Positions 1 through 8,828 of a stretch of 64,000 nucleotides of DNA are shown here, piece by piece. The stretch covers positions 1,860,501-1,924,500 of the forward strand of contig JANPZY010000001.1 of NCBI GenBank assembly GCA_024707325.1, written 5' to 3'. The position numbers and the translations under genes are program-made. The notes under the pieces are model-generated. The model searched no databases. It worked only from the letters and a program-made list of their open reading frames with translations, and was not told the DNA's origin. The stretch is from Opitutus sp. Lineage in GTDB: Bacteria; Verrucomicrobiota; Verrucomicrobiia; Opitutales; Opitutaceae. Position 1 is the first letter of the stretch. Each line of letters starts with the position of its first letter.

Positions 1-117
1 GTGCGCGAAGTTGATGAAGCGCAGCACGCCGTAAACCATCGTGTAACCCAGCGCGATGAGTGCATAGACCGCCCCGAGGGAAAGTCCGTTCAGAAGTTGC
101 TGGAGAAATTCGGTCAC
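1..117 (-). CDS. livH: LivH-type branched-chain amino-acid ABC permease, N-terminus only (partial)
   Basis: Only the first 39 codons lie in the window; the gene runs off its left edge. The reverse strand reads from a GTG at 117 and contains [20 protein letters not shown] followed by VLRFINFAH, the signature first membrane segment of LivH permeases of the HAAT family. In this family LivH pairs with LivM to form the inner-membrane channel that receives branched-chain amino acids from a periplasmic LivJ protein. Two livJ-like genes lie upstream on the same strand, so this was probably one operon, now separated by a four-helix-bundle gene. The frame stays open upstream of the GTG, so the exact start is uncertain. 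Confidence 0.85.
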   Translation of the reverse strand, partial: MTEFLQQLLNGLSLGAVYALIALGYTMVYGVLRFINFAH

Positions 118-129
118 GCGGGAGACGCG

Positions 130-161
130 AAGTTGAGAGTTGAGGGCTGAGAGTTGAGAGC
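130..161. repeat. Left arm of a perfect 32-bp inverted repeat flanking a four-helix-bundle gene
   Basis: The arm starts AAGTTGAGAGTTGAGGGCTG and is the exact reverse complement of 530-561. The two arms enclose the gene at 165-515. Inside each arm GAGAGTTGAG occurs twice around GGGCT, so the arm also has direct-repeat structure. A near-identical sequence recurs at 62908-62937. Confidence 0.9.
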
Positions 162-164
162 TAT

Positions 165-515
165 TCAGCCGCCGATGGAACGGCTGAGTCCACTCAGCAT
201 TCGAGAAATTTCCTCGGCGGACGAATGGAGCTGATCGAAATCCTGGTTGGGGAGGAAGCCCTCGTTCCGAGCAATAGTAGCCTGGGTCACCGTCTCATAC
301 AAAGATCCAGCCGCGAATCCCAAGAAGCGGATGTAGTCCGCGGGTGGTCGAGCTGAGCCCTCTGCGATGTTTGACGAAATTGATGTCGCGGCCCGTCGAA
401 TCTGGTTGGTCAGACCGAAGCGTTCATCTGCCGGAAAATTTCGAGACAAGCTGTAGACGAGATGGGCGTAAGTGACGGACTTTTGCCACACGTCGAGCCG
501 TTCGAAGTTAAACAT
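165..515 (-). CDS. Four-helix-bundle protein (23S rRNA intervening-sequence protein family)
   Basis: The 116-aa product has the family hallmarks: an N-terminal [18 protein letters not shown] segment, a central [20 protein letters not shown] motif around residues 35-54, and a downstream [15 protein letters not shown] helix. This family (TIGR02436/PF05635) was first found encoded in 23S rRNA intervening sequences and is related to the Avd protein of diversity-generating retroelements. Such proteins form pentameric bundles thought to bind nucleic acid, but a cellular function is not established. The gene sits between livJ-like and livH genes on the same strand and is framed by a perfect 32-bp inverted repeat lying 3 bp beyond its stop and 14 bp before its start. 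That arrangement suggests it arrived as a small mobile cassette. Confidence 0.88.
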   Translation of the reverse strand: MFNFERLDVWQKSVTYAHLVYSLSRNFPADERFGLTNQIRRAATSISSNIAEGSARPPADYIRFLGFAAGSLYETVTQATIARNEGFLPNQDFDQLHSSAEEISRMLSGLSRSIGG

Positions 516-529
516 GCGGCGCAGGTTTG

Positions 530-561
530 GCTCTCAACTCTCAGCCCTCAACTCTCAACTT
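530..561. repeat. Right arm of the 32-bp inverted repeat
   Basis: Exact reverse complement of 130-161, located between the start of the four-helix-bundle gene (515) and the stop of the livJ-like gene (578). Together the arms would bound a cassette of about 432 bp. Confidence 0.9.
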
Positions 562-577
562 CAGCGCGCGAGCGCGC

Positions 578-1705
578 TCAGGGCGCGACGGTCTTCAGGA
601 AGGTGAGCTTGCCGCCTTTGATCGCGAGGATGGCGGCGGGCTTGGAGGCGTCGCGGTTCTTGTCGATGGTGGTGACACCGGTGACGCCCGCGAAATCCTT
701 GGTCTCGGCGAGCGCGGCACGGAGTTTCGGGCCTTCGGTGGAGCCGGCGCGCTTGATCGCGTCGACGAGCACGTAGGCGGCATCGTAGCCCAGCGCGGCG
801 AAAGCGTCGGGCGTCTCGCCATTCCAGCGCTCCTTGAATTTCGCGACGAACTGCTGGACGGTCGGATCCTGATTTTCCGGCGAGAAGTGCGTGGAGTAGT
901 AGCAACCTTCGAGCGCATCGCCGCCGATCTGGAGGAGCTGCGGAGCTTCCCAGCCGTCGCCGCCGAAGAAGGGCACATTGATGCCGAGTTCGCGCGCCTG
1001 ACGCACGATGAGCGCGGCTTCGGTGTAGTAACTGGGAACGAACACCGCCTCGGCGCCGGACGCTTTCACGGCGGTGAGCTGGGCGCGGAAGTCCTTGTCG
1101 CCTTCGGAGAAGTTTTTCTCCGCGACGATCTCGCCGCCACCGGCGGTGAAGGTTTCCCGGAAGAACTTCGCGAGGCCGACGCTGTAGGCGTTGGAGACGC
1201 TGGAGAGCACGGCGACCTTGGTGACCTTGAGGTCCTCTTTGGCGAACTTCGCCATGACGGTGCCTTGGAACGGATCGATGAAGCACACGCGGAAAACGTA
1301 GTTGCCCGTTTGCGTGACTTTCGGGTTGGTCGCGGCGGGAGCGACCATCGGCACGCGAGCCTTTTGGGCGACGGGAGCGGCTTCGAGCGAGCGGCCGGAA
1401 GCGACTTCGCCGAGGAGCGCGACGACCTTGTCGCGCGTGATGAGTTTCTTCGCGACCGTCGCGGACTCGCCCGGTTTCGTCTGGTTGTCCTCAGTGACCA
1501 ATTGCAGCGGCGAACCGAGCGCGCCACCCGCAGCGTTGAGTTCTTCGAACGCGAGCACGATGCCCTTGTGCGACGACTGGCCGAAGCTGGCTTCCTTGCC
1601 GGTGAGCGAGCCGTATTCGCCGATCTTGATCGGAGTGGCCGCCTGCGCGGTCAGGCCAACGAGAGCGGAAAACAGGAGGGCGGCGAGCGGGCGAAGGAAT
1701 TTCAT
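578..1705 (-). CDS. LivJ-like branched-chain amino-acid ABC transporter substrate-binding protein (copy 1)
   Basis: The 375-aa precursor begins with a clear Sec signal peptide (MKFLRPLAALLFSALVGLTA, cleavage near AQA-AT). The mature start IKIGEYGSLTGKEASFGQSS is typical of the type I periplasmic-binding Peripla_BP_6 family. Further family landmarks are the VTEDNQTKPGES segment, SRSLEAAPVAQKARVPM, VFRVCFIDPFQG and GINVPFFGGDGWEAPQL. These proteins capture leucine/isoleucine/valine or related amides in the periplasm for LivHMGF. The gene starts 4 bp after the stop of a close paralogue and is presumably co-transcribed with it and with livH downstream. The true ligand cannot be read from sequence. 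Confidence 0.9.
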   Translation of the reverse strand: MKFLRPLAALLFSALVGLTAQAATPIKIGEYGSLTGKEASFGQSSHKGIVLAFEELNAAGGALGSPLQLVTEDNQTKPGESATVAKKLITRDKVVALLGEVASGRSLEAAPVAQKARVPMVAPAATNPKVTQTGNYVFRVCFIDPFQGTVMAKFAKEDLKVTKVAVLSSVSNAYSVGLAKFFRETFTAGGGEIVAEKNFSEGDKDFRAQLTAVKASGAEAVFVPSYYTEAALIVRQARELGINVPFFGGDGWEAPQLLQIGGDALEGCYYSTHFSPENQDPTVQQFVAKFKERWNGETPDAFAALGYDAAYVLVDAIKRAGSTEGPKLRAALAETKDFAGVTGVTTIDKNRDASKPAAILAIKGGKLTFLKTVAP

Positions 1706-1709
1706 GGGT

Positions 1710-2843
1710 TCAGGGATTGATCGTTTCGACGTATTGGAAGCGGCCGTCTTTCACGGTGATGATGACCGCGCTCTTCGAAGCGTCACGTTTGGGATCGATG
1801 GTGATGGTGCCGGTGACGGCTTCGAAATCCTTGGTGGCGGCCAGCGCATCGCGAATTGCCGCGCGATCGGTCGAGCCGGCGCGCCGGATGGCGTCGGCCA
1901 GCACGAGCACCGAGTCGTAACCGAGCGAAGCGTTGGAGTCGGGCGCGAAACCCTCGCCCCAGCGCTGGCGGTAGGCGTCGACGAACTCCTGCACGCGCGG
2001 CGACGGATCCTGCGGCGAGTAGTGCGAGCAGAGAAAGACGCCCTCGATCGCCTTGCCGCCGAGCTGGATCAGCGCTTCGGCTTCCCAACTATCGGCGCCG
2101 AACATCGGCACCGTGATGCCGAGATCGCGGGCCTGTTTCACCATGAGAGCGCCTTCGTTGTAGTAGCCGGGATTGAAAATCGCTTCGACACCCGCGGCGC
2201 GAATCGCGGTGAGCTGGGCTTTGAAGTCGCGGTCGCCCTCCTGATATTTCTGTTCGATCACGATCGTGCCGCCGGCGGCGGTGAACGCTTCCTTGAAATA
2301 CTTCGCGAGGCCGACCGAGTAGGCGGACGAAGAGCTGACCATGAGGCCGACGCGTTTCACCTTGAGCGTGTTGAGCGCGAACTTGGCCATCACCGGACCT
2401 TGGAACGGATCGATGAAGCAGACGCGGAAAATGTAGTCACCGATCTCGGTCACCTTCGGGTTGGTGGAGGCGGGGGAAATCATCGGCACCTTCGAACGCT
2501 GGGCGATCGGCGCGCCCTCGAGTGAGCGGCTCGAAGCGACTTCGCCGAGGATGGCGACGACCTTGTCGCGCGAGATCAGTTTGCGCACGGCGGTGCCGCT
2601 TTCTCCGGGTTTCGATTGCGTGTCCTCGGTGATGAGCTCGAGCTTGCGGCCGAGCACGCCGCCGGCGGCGTTGATGCGTTCGACGGCGAGAATCGTGCCT
2701 TGGTGAGAGGATTGGCCGAGGCTCGCTTCCTTGCCGGTGAGGGACGCGTATTCGCCGATCTTGATGGTGTCCTGCGCGAGTGCGGCGCTGACGAGGGCGA
2801 CCAGCGGAAACGCAAGGCGGGTCAGGCGAGAGGCAAGAGTCAT
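1710..2843 (-). CDS. LivJ-like branched-chain amino-acid ABC transporter substrate-binding protein (copy 2)
   Basis: The 377-aa precursor has a signal peptide (LTRLAFPLVALVSAALAQ) and then IKIGEYASLTGKEASLGQSS, nearly the same as in its downstream neighbour. The two proteins align end to end, including the CFIDPFQGPVMAKFA and GYYNEGALMVKQARDLGITV regions, so this is a tandem duplication inside the operon. It is the first gene of the minus-strand liv group. Divergence between the copies in the ligand-facing C-terminal half would allow two specificities to feed one permease, which is an inference. The ATG at 2843 lies about 160 bp from the divergent LptF/G gene. Confidence 0.9.
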   Translation of the reverse strand: MTLASRLTRLAFPLVALVSAALAQDTIKIGEYASLTGKEASLGQSSHQGTILAVERINAAGGVLGRKLELITEDTQSKPGESGTAVRKLISRDKVVAILGEVASSRSLEGAPIAQRSKVPMISPASTNPKVTEIGDYIFRVCFIDPFQGPVMAKFALNTLKVKRVGLMVSSSSAYSVGLAKYFKEAFTAAGGTIVIEQKYQEGDRDFKAQLTAIRAAGVEAIFNPGYYNEGALMVKQARDLGITVPMFGADSWEAEALIQLGGKAIEGVFLCSHYSPQDPSPRVQEFVDAYRQRWGEGFAPDSNASLGYDSVLVLADAIRRAGSTDRAAIRDALAATKDFEAVTGTITIDPKRDASKSAVIITVKDGRFQYVETINP

Positions 2844-3006
2844 CGGTTTCAGAAGTTGCGAAAGGAAATGGCCCGGGAAACTGGGCGCGGAGCCAAGGGC
2901 AGCTATAGCATGTTTTCAACCAAACTGTGTGCCATCTCCGAGGCCGCAATCGTGTCGCGCGGTTTGGGTTTTGCCTTCTCCGCCTGCGGGCGTTTGCTCG
3001 GCCGCG

Positions 3007-4116
3007 TTGAACACCTTCGACCGACATTTGCTGAAAGAGTGGCTGGGCATGCTGCTGCTCGTGCTGTGCGCGATGGTCGGGCTGTCGTTTATCCAGGTGC
3101 TGTATGACGACTTTCGCATGCTGCGGGAGTGGGGCGCCGGATTGAACGACGTGGTGCGCTACGTCGCGATCACGGTGCCGAGTTTTCTCACCCTCGTGCT
3201 GCCGCTCTCGATTCTGGTCTCGCTGCTCTTCGTCCTCGGAAAACTGCATCGCGCAAACGAGTTCACGGCGCTGCGGGCGGCCGGGGTGGGGTTGGCACGG
3301 ATCACCGCTCCGATCTGGGTCATGGGCCTCGCGATGTGCGGGCTTTCCTATTGGCTCAATACCGACGTCGTGCCCCGCTCGGTGGAGGAATCGCAGCAAT
3401 GGCGCGACGCGTTGTCGTTTCGCCAGCAGGCGAAATCCGCCAGCCGCGACCGCGTGGGTGCGGTGTTCAGTGTCGGCTTCGACAATCCGGCGGCGAAGCG
3501 CACGTGGTTTTTCAATCGCTACAGTCAGTTCACGAATCGCGCGTATGGCGTGTCGGTTTCGCTGCTCGACGACCAGCGGCGGGAGACGGTCCGCATTCTG
3601 TCGAGCGAAGCTTACTTCGATGTGAGGCAGGGCTGGGTCTTCGAGCGAGGCCGCGAGCTGACGTTTGATCCCGCGACGGGCGAGCAGTTGACGAGTGTGC
3701 CGTTCGAGCAACGCGTGGAGCCGACGTTTCGCGAGGATCCGAAGCTCATGCTGCTGATCGACCGCAAACCGAGCGCGCTCTCGCTGCCGCAACTGCAGCG
3801 GCTCGTGGACTATTTTGCGCTCGGCAACAACGACAAGGGCACGCCCTACGCGGTGCGTTACCATCGGTTGATCTCGGACACGGCGGGGCCGCTCATCGTG
3901 ATCGCGATCGCGATTCCGTTCGCGATGGCGGGCGTGCGCGTGAATCCGGTCGTGGGTGTGTCGAAGTCGCTTGGCCTGTTCGTGCTCTACTATTTGTTCA
4001 TGATCACCGCGTCGGCGCTCGCCACGAAGCATCTGCTCTCTCCGCAGACGGCGGCCTGGCTGCCAAACGGTGGCATGATCCTGCTCGCGCTGTGGTTTTT
4101 TGTGCGGATGCGCTGA
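3007..4116 (+). CDS. LptF/LptG (YjgP/YjgQ) family LPS export permease
   Basis: The 369-aa product follows the LptF/G plan. The N-terminal FDRHLLKEWLGMLLLVLCAM helix is followed by two more membrane segments (VPSFLTLVLPLSILVSLLFV ending at GKLHRANE), a periplasmic beta-jellyroll of about 150 residues, and three C-terminal helices (PLIVIAIAIPFAMAGVRVNP onward). In the LptB2FG complex this permease extracts LPS from the inner membrane and hands it to LptC/A. The frame is open further upstream, but conserved sequence begins at the TTG at 3007; an internal ATG at 3049 would delete part of helix 1. No partner permease or LptB lies in the window, so LptF and LptG cannot be told apart. Confidence 0.88.
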   Translation: MNTFDRHLLKEWLGMLLLVLCAMVGLSFIQVLYDDFRMLREWGAGLNDVVRYVAITVPSFLTLVLPLSILVSLLFVLGKLHRANEFTALRAAGVGLARITAPIWVMGLAMCGLSYWLNTDVVPRSVEESQQWRDALSFRQQAKSASRDRVGAVFSVGFDNPAAKRTWFFNRYSQFTNRAYGVSVSLLDDQRRETVRILSSEAYFDVRQGWVFERGRELTFDPATGEQLTSVPFEQRVEPTFREDPKLMLLIDRKPSALSLPQLQRLVDYFALGNNDKGTPYAVRYHRLISDTAGPLIVIAIAIPFAMAGVRVNPVVGVSKSLGLFVLYYLFMITASALATKHLLSPQTAAWLPNGGMILLALWFFVRMR

Positions 4117-4233
4117 TCGCGTTGCACAAAAACATGTCGCAAAGCGCGCTACATCAGCGGCCAATGCGACGCTGAGTTCTCGAAAGTGATTTCGTGTAAA
4201 CCTGTCGTGGGCTCCGGCGTCTCACCGGGCGTC

Positions 4234-4623
4234 ATGAAAATCCCCACACTGACGCTTCTGGTTCTTCTCGCGGGTGTTTCGCCGGCTTTCGCCAAGACGG
4301 ATAACTCCCGCATCGTGCGTGACGCAGTGATCGGCGCGGCCGCCGGTGCCATCATTGGTGGGCACCAGGGTGATCGTTGGGCCGAAGGTGCCGTGATCGG
4401 CGGGGCGGTTGGAGCCGTGGTCGGTGCGACGATCGATCAACCGCGCTCGCATCGCACTGTTGTCGTGACCCGCCCCGCTCCGGTGGTGGTGGTGAAACAC
4501 CCGCATCGCCCCGTGAGGCGCGTCGTGGCGTGTGCACCTGCGCCGAAGGTCGTCGTAGTGGCGGGATCGTGCGGACACGGACGGCACCACCATCACCACC
4601 ACGGGCATCGCGGGTGCCATTAA
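4234..4623 (+). CDS. Secreted glycine-zipper protein with His-rich C-terminus
   Basis: The 129-aa product starts MKIPTLTLLVLLAGVSPAFA, a signal peptide cleaved near AFA-KT. Residues about 27-70 form alternating small-residue stretches (VIGAAAGAIIGG, then GAVIGGAVGAVVGATI), the glycine-zipper pattern seen in SlyB/OsmB-like envelope proteins. The rest is basic and Val/Pro rich and ends in a run of six histidines within a Gly/His/Cys tail (CGHGRHHHHHHGHRGCH). The tail could bind transition metals, which is inference only. The ATG at 4234 was preferred over an in-frame upstream start because it opens the signal peptide. No specific function is assigned. Confidence 0.75.
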   Translation: MKIPTLTLLVLLAGVSPAFAKTDNSRIVRDAVIGAAAGAIIGGHQGDRWAEGAVIGGAVGAVVGATIDQPRSHRTVVVTRPAPVVVVKHPHRPVRRVVACAPAPKVVVVAGSCGHGRHHHHHHGHRGCH

Positions 4624-4639
4624 GAATCGTTTTCCCCCG

Positions 4640-4888
4640 TCAGGAACTCTCGCCCCGCCGTGGCCTCGCCTGCGGCGGGTTTTCTTTTGCCGGAAGCAGC
4701 GCATCGCGCCCAAGCGCGTAGTCGGTGAAATCGTTTACGATGCCGGGATGCGCGCGATCCTGTTTGTAGATCTCGAGAATGCGGGCGTGCTCGTGATCGG
4801 TCGTGGGAAAGATGCGCGGCGGCTCACCGGGCAGAAAAATCCCGGTGTAAGCGCGGCGGCGATCGACGAGTCGGCGGATGACGATCAC
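4640..4888 (-). CDS. Small hypothetical protein translationally coupled to thpR
   Basis: The 82-aa frame starts at an ATG whose last bases overlap the stop of thpR (ATGA overlap at 4885-4888), a classic coupling arrangement. The product begins MIVIRRLVDRRRAYTG, contains TTDHEHARILEIYKQDRAHPG and ends in a basic tail. I do not recognise the family. Its 3' end runs through a GC-rich hairpin that may terminate the plus-strand gene ending at 4623. The overlap and the non-random composition favour a real gene, but there is no domain evidence. Confidence 0.5.
   Translation of the reverse strand: MIVIRRLVDRRRAYTGIFLPGEPPRIFPTTDHEHARILEIYKQDRAHPGIVNDFTDYALGRDALLPAKENPPQARPRRGESS
4654..4688 (+). terminator. 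Rho-independent terminator after the glycine-zipper gene
   Basis: CCCGCCG at 4654-4660 pairs with CGGCGGG at 4673-4679 across a 12-nt loop and is followed by TTTTCTTTT. It lies 31 bp after the stop at 4623 and inside the 3' end of the small minus-strand frame. Confidence 0.7.
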
Positions 4889-5457
4889 GGAGAAGCGGGA
4901 TTTGCTTCGTCGGTCAGCGAAAAGCGCCGCAGCGATGTGTGCACCGCGCCGGCAGGCCGCAGTTCGCTCGCGAAGAGTTCGAACGCACTCACCCGAAACG
5001 GCGCCGCCGCAAACTCGCGATGCTGTTCGAGCCAGCGGCGCACCTCGTGACCGCCCGGCGGTTCACAGCGGCCGAGCGTGACGTGCGGCGAGAACGTTTT
5101 CACGTCCAGCGGAAATCCCGCCTGCAGAATCGTGTCGTCGATGCGCTGGCGGAGTTGATGCAGACGCGGATGGCCGCGGCCGACGCCGACCCACAGCACG
5201 CGCGGCGGACGATCCGGCGGAAACGCGGCCACGCCCTCGACCGGCAGCACGAACGGCTCCACGCGCACGCGCGCGAGTGCTGTCTCCAGTTCTTCGATAC
5301 GCGTCGAATCGACATCGCCGAGAAAACGCAGCGTGAGATGCAGTTGCTCCGGCCGTGTCCAGCCCACGTCGGGCAGACGCGGCGAGAGCAGCGTCTCGAT
5401 TTCAGCCCGGATGGGCTGCGGCAGCGGCAGCGCGATGAAAAGGCGTCGGCTCGGCAT
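4885..5457 (-). CDS. thpR: RNA 2',3'-cyclic phosphodiesterase ThpR (2H phosphoesterase)
   Basis: The 190-aa protein carries both HxTx motifs that define the 2H phosphoesterase superfamily: HLTL at residues 40-43 (in QLHLTLRFLGDV) and HVTL at 125-128 (in FSPHVTLGR). It starts with RRLFIALPLPQPIRAEIE, typical of LigT/ThpR, and the length is normal. The family hydrolyses 2',3'-cyclic phosphodiester ends of RNA and was first described as an RNA 2'-5' ligase. The stop overlaps the start of a small gene by 4 bp. Upstream lies an oxygenase gene 29 bp away on the same strand, so the three may be one transcript. Confidence 0.92.
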   Translation of the reverse strand: MPSRRLFIALPLPQPIRAEIETLLSPRLPDVGWTRPEQLHLTLRFLGDVDSTRIEELETALARVRVEPFVLPVEGVAAFPPDRPPRVLWVGVGRGHPRLHQLRQRIDDTILQAGFPLDVKTFSPHVTLGRCEPPGGHEVRRWLEQHREFAAAPFRVSAFELFASELRPAGAVHTSLRRFSLTDEANPASP

Positions 5458-5486
5458 GTCTCAGCCAACTCGCCCCGGCGGATTCC

Positions 5487-6104
5487 TCAACTCCAGTTGA
5501 AGTTGAAGCTGATGCTGATCCGCTCCTCCTCGACACGATTGGCCGGCACCTCATGGCGGAGCCAGCTTTCGAAGAGGATCACGTTGCCCGCCTCGGCGGG
5601 ATAGACGATGTGCGCGCGATCCTGCTCGGGCGTGTCGGGTAGTTTCGGTGGCGCGGCCATGAAACGATCGAGGCGCGGATCTTCGAACTTCAGGCCCGGG
5701 CAACCTTTCGGCGTGGCGACGTAATAGGTGCCGCTGATGAACGACAAAGGATGCAGGTGCAGCGAGTGCGCGGCGGTCGGCGGCATGATGTTCACCCAGC
5801 AATCGGTCATGAAAATCTGTCGTCCACGCAGATCCATCGAGAGCGCCTTCGCAAACGCGCGCACGTGGCGCGTGAGCTTTTTCTCGAGATCGGCAAACGC
5901 ACTTGAGAAGCGGTGGAGTTCGTTCATGGAGGCGTAGCTCGTGTAGCCGCCGGGATAGTTTTTCGCTGACCACTTCCGGCCTGCCGTATCGAACTCGCGC
6001 AGCTGGCGGCACTCAGCCGCGAGGTCGCTATTGAGTCGGGCGAGGCCGCTCTTCTGCAGCGGTTCGCAGTAAATGTAGGTGGGAAACCACGCGCGTGTAG
6101 GCAT
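5487..6104 (-). CDS. Putative 2OG-Fe(II) oxygenase (TIGR02466-type)
   Basis: The 205-aa protein matches the family of small putative 2-oxoglutarate/Fe(II) dioxygenases found in marine and soil bacteria. It has the conserved start RAWFPTYIYCEPL, then SYASMNELH, DCWVNIMPPTAAHSLHLHPL followed by SFISGTYYV (iron-binding His region), and a C-terminal LFESWLRHEVPANR with the third iron ligand and the Arg that would bind 2-oxoglutarate. The substrate is unknown; some members are linked to phage or peptide hydroxylation. The ATG at 6104 was chosen over an upstream in-frame start because homology begins there. Confidence 0.8.
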   Translation of the reverse strand: MPTRAWFPTYIYCEPLQKSGLARLNSDLAAECRQLREFDTAGRKWSAKNYPGGYTSYASMNELHRFSSAFADLEKKLTRHVRAFAKALSMDLRGRQIFMTDCWVNIMPPTAAHSLHLHPLSFISGTYYVATPKGCPGLKFEDPRLDRFMAAPPKLPDTPEQDRAHIVYPAEAGNVILFESWLRHEVPANRVEEERISISFNFNWS

Positions 6105-6297
6105 GCGTGCAACGTGACGAGAGCGCACGGCGGAGTCGAGAATGCCCTCTGGCCGGGTGAGCGTGGCCTTCGCATGGGCGGGTTATCAGAACTTATGACG
6201 TGACAGCGAACTTGTGTGAAAATGCCCAATGTGTGCAAATGAGGTGCCCATTGTGGCTGCCGCCATCCTGACCTGTGGCCTGCAGCCGTGACCACCG

Positions 6298-7185
6298 ATG
6301 AGCACCAGCACACCGAGCAGCTACCTAGATCAACTTATCGAAAACACGCTTAGAACGACCCACCAACGGGTGACTCCACTCCGGTTGGACGGTCGTATCT
6401 ATTGGCTGAAGCGAGCCGCGTCCGCGCGCCTGGGGTGGGGACATCGACTGCAGCGATCGCTCGCCGCGATCCTGCCGTGGCCGAAGCTCCTGAGCTTCAC
6501 CGCGGTCGTCGATGCGCGTGGCGCTCTCCATCGCGAAGCGCGAATCATCGAACGGTTGCGCAGGAAAGGGGCGACGGTCCCCGAGGTGGTTTTGCGCGGC
6601 CCGGACTGGCTGTTGTTGAGCGACCTCGGTTTGTCGCTCGAGCAGCGTCTGCTCGCGGCGCGCACGCGCAGCGAGGTGATTGCGCTCGCCCAGGCGGGTG
6701 CGTCGGCGCTGCGCAAGCTGCACGCGGCGGGCGGGTGGCACGGTTTTCCGCTGGCGCGAAACATCGTCGGTCAGCCGGGCGCGCTCGGCTTTATCGATTT
6801 CGAGGAAGACCCGGGCGAGGAGATGTCGCCGGCGCAGTGCCGCACGCGCGATTTCATTTTGTATCTCCAGTCACTCGGTGGACTCGAGACGCGCTTCGCG
6901 GGCACGATGAAGGCCGCGATCCGCGCGTATATGGAAACGGGGCCGCTGCCCGCGGAGCAGGCGCGGCTCTTCCGTCTTGCGCGTTTGTTCTGTGTCGCGA
7001 TCAGTCCGCTCGCATGGGTGCTTTGGCCGGCGCGCCGGAAACTTGGACGCGATCTGCGTGACGCGCTCGCCGTCTGGCGCGCGCTCAAGGATATGCGCGT
7101 GGGTGCGGCCCGCCTGCTGCTGGGGACGCGAAGCTTCCGCAACGCGCGGGCGAGCGACACCGGCTCGCGCGCTCCGTTTGCCTGA
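6298..7185 (+). CDS. BUD32/KdkA-like atypical kinase
   Basis: The 295-aa protein shows a compact RIO/LPS-kinase-like fold. It has a nucleotide-binding half with HREARIIERLRRKGATVPEV and LLLSDLGLSLEQRL, then a catalytic loop variant GWHGFPLARNIV (HGxPxxRN in place of HxDxxxxN) and a metal-binding IDFEED around residue 165 in place of DFG. Such proteins occur in many Gram-negative genomes as lipopolysaccharide-core heptose or KDO kinases or as uncharacterised Ser/Thr kinases. The C-terminal part is helical and hydrophobic (LFCVAISPLAWVLWPARRK), possibly membrane-associated. The substrate is inferred at best from the family. Neighbours give no functional hint. Confidence 0.7.
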   Translation: MSTSTPSSYLDQLIENTLRTTHQRVTPLRLDGRIYWLKRAASARLGWGHRLQRSLAAILPWPKLLSFTAVVDARGALHREARIIERLRRKGATVPEVVLRGPDWLLLSDLGLSLEQRLLAARTRSEVIALAQAGASALRKLHAAGGWHGFPLARNIVGQPGALGFIDFEEDPGEEMSPAQCRTRDFILYLQSLGGLETRFAGTMKAAIRAYMETGPLPAEQARLFRLARLFCVAISPLAWVLWPARRKLGRDLRDALAVWRALKDMRVGAARLLLGTRSFRNARASDTGSRAPFA

Positions 7186-7200
7186 GCAAGCGGGCAGCGC

Positions 7201-8711
<1,511 letters not shown>

Positions 8712-8828
8712 GCGGGTGGGGATCGTGCCTCGTGTGACGTTTCCGGCAACGCTCAATCTGAACTCACGCCGCGTTTCGCGTTCACAGTGGAGTTGCCAAT
8801 GCCCACCGCCTTCCCGCTTTCTGCCGCC

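Noticed and set aside
2437-4164. 575-codon minus-strand open frame opposite the LptF/G gene
   Set aside because: It spans two unrelated genes and the intergenic gap with His/Arg-rich text; LptF/G membrane segments are clear on the plus strand.
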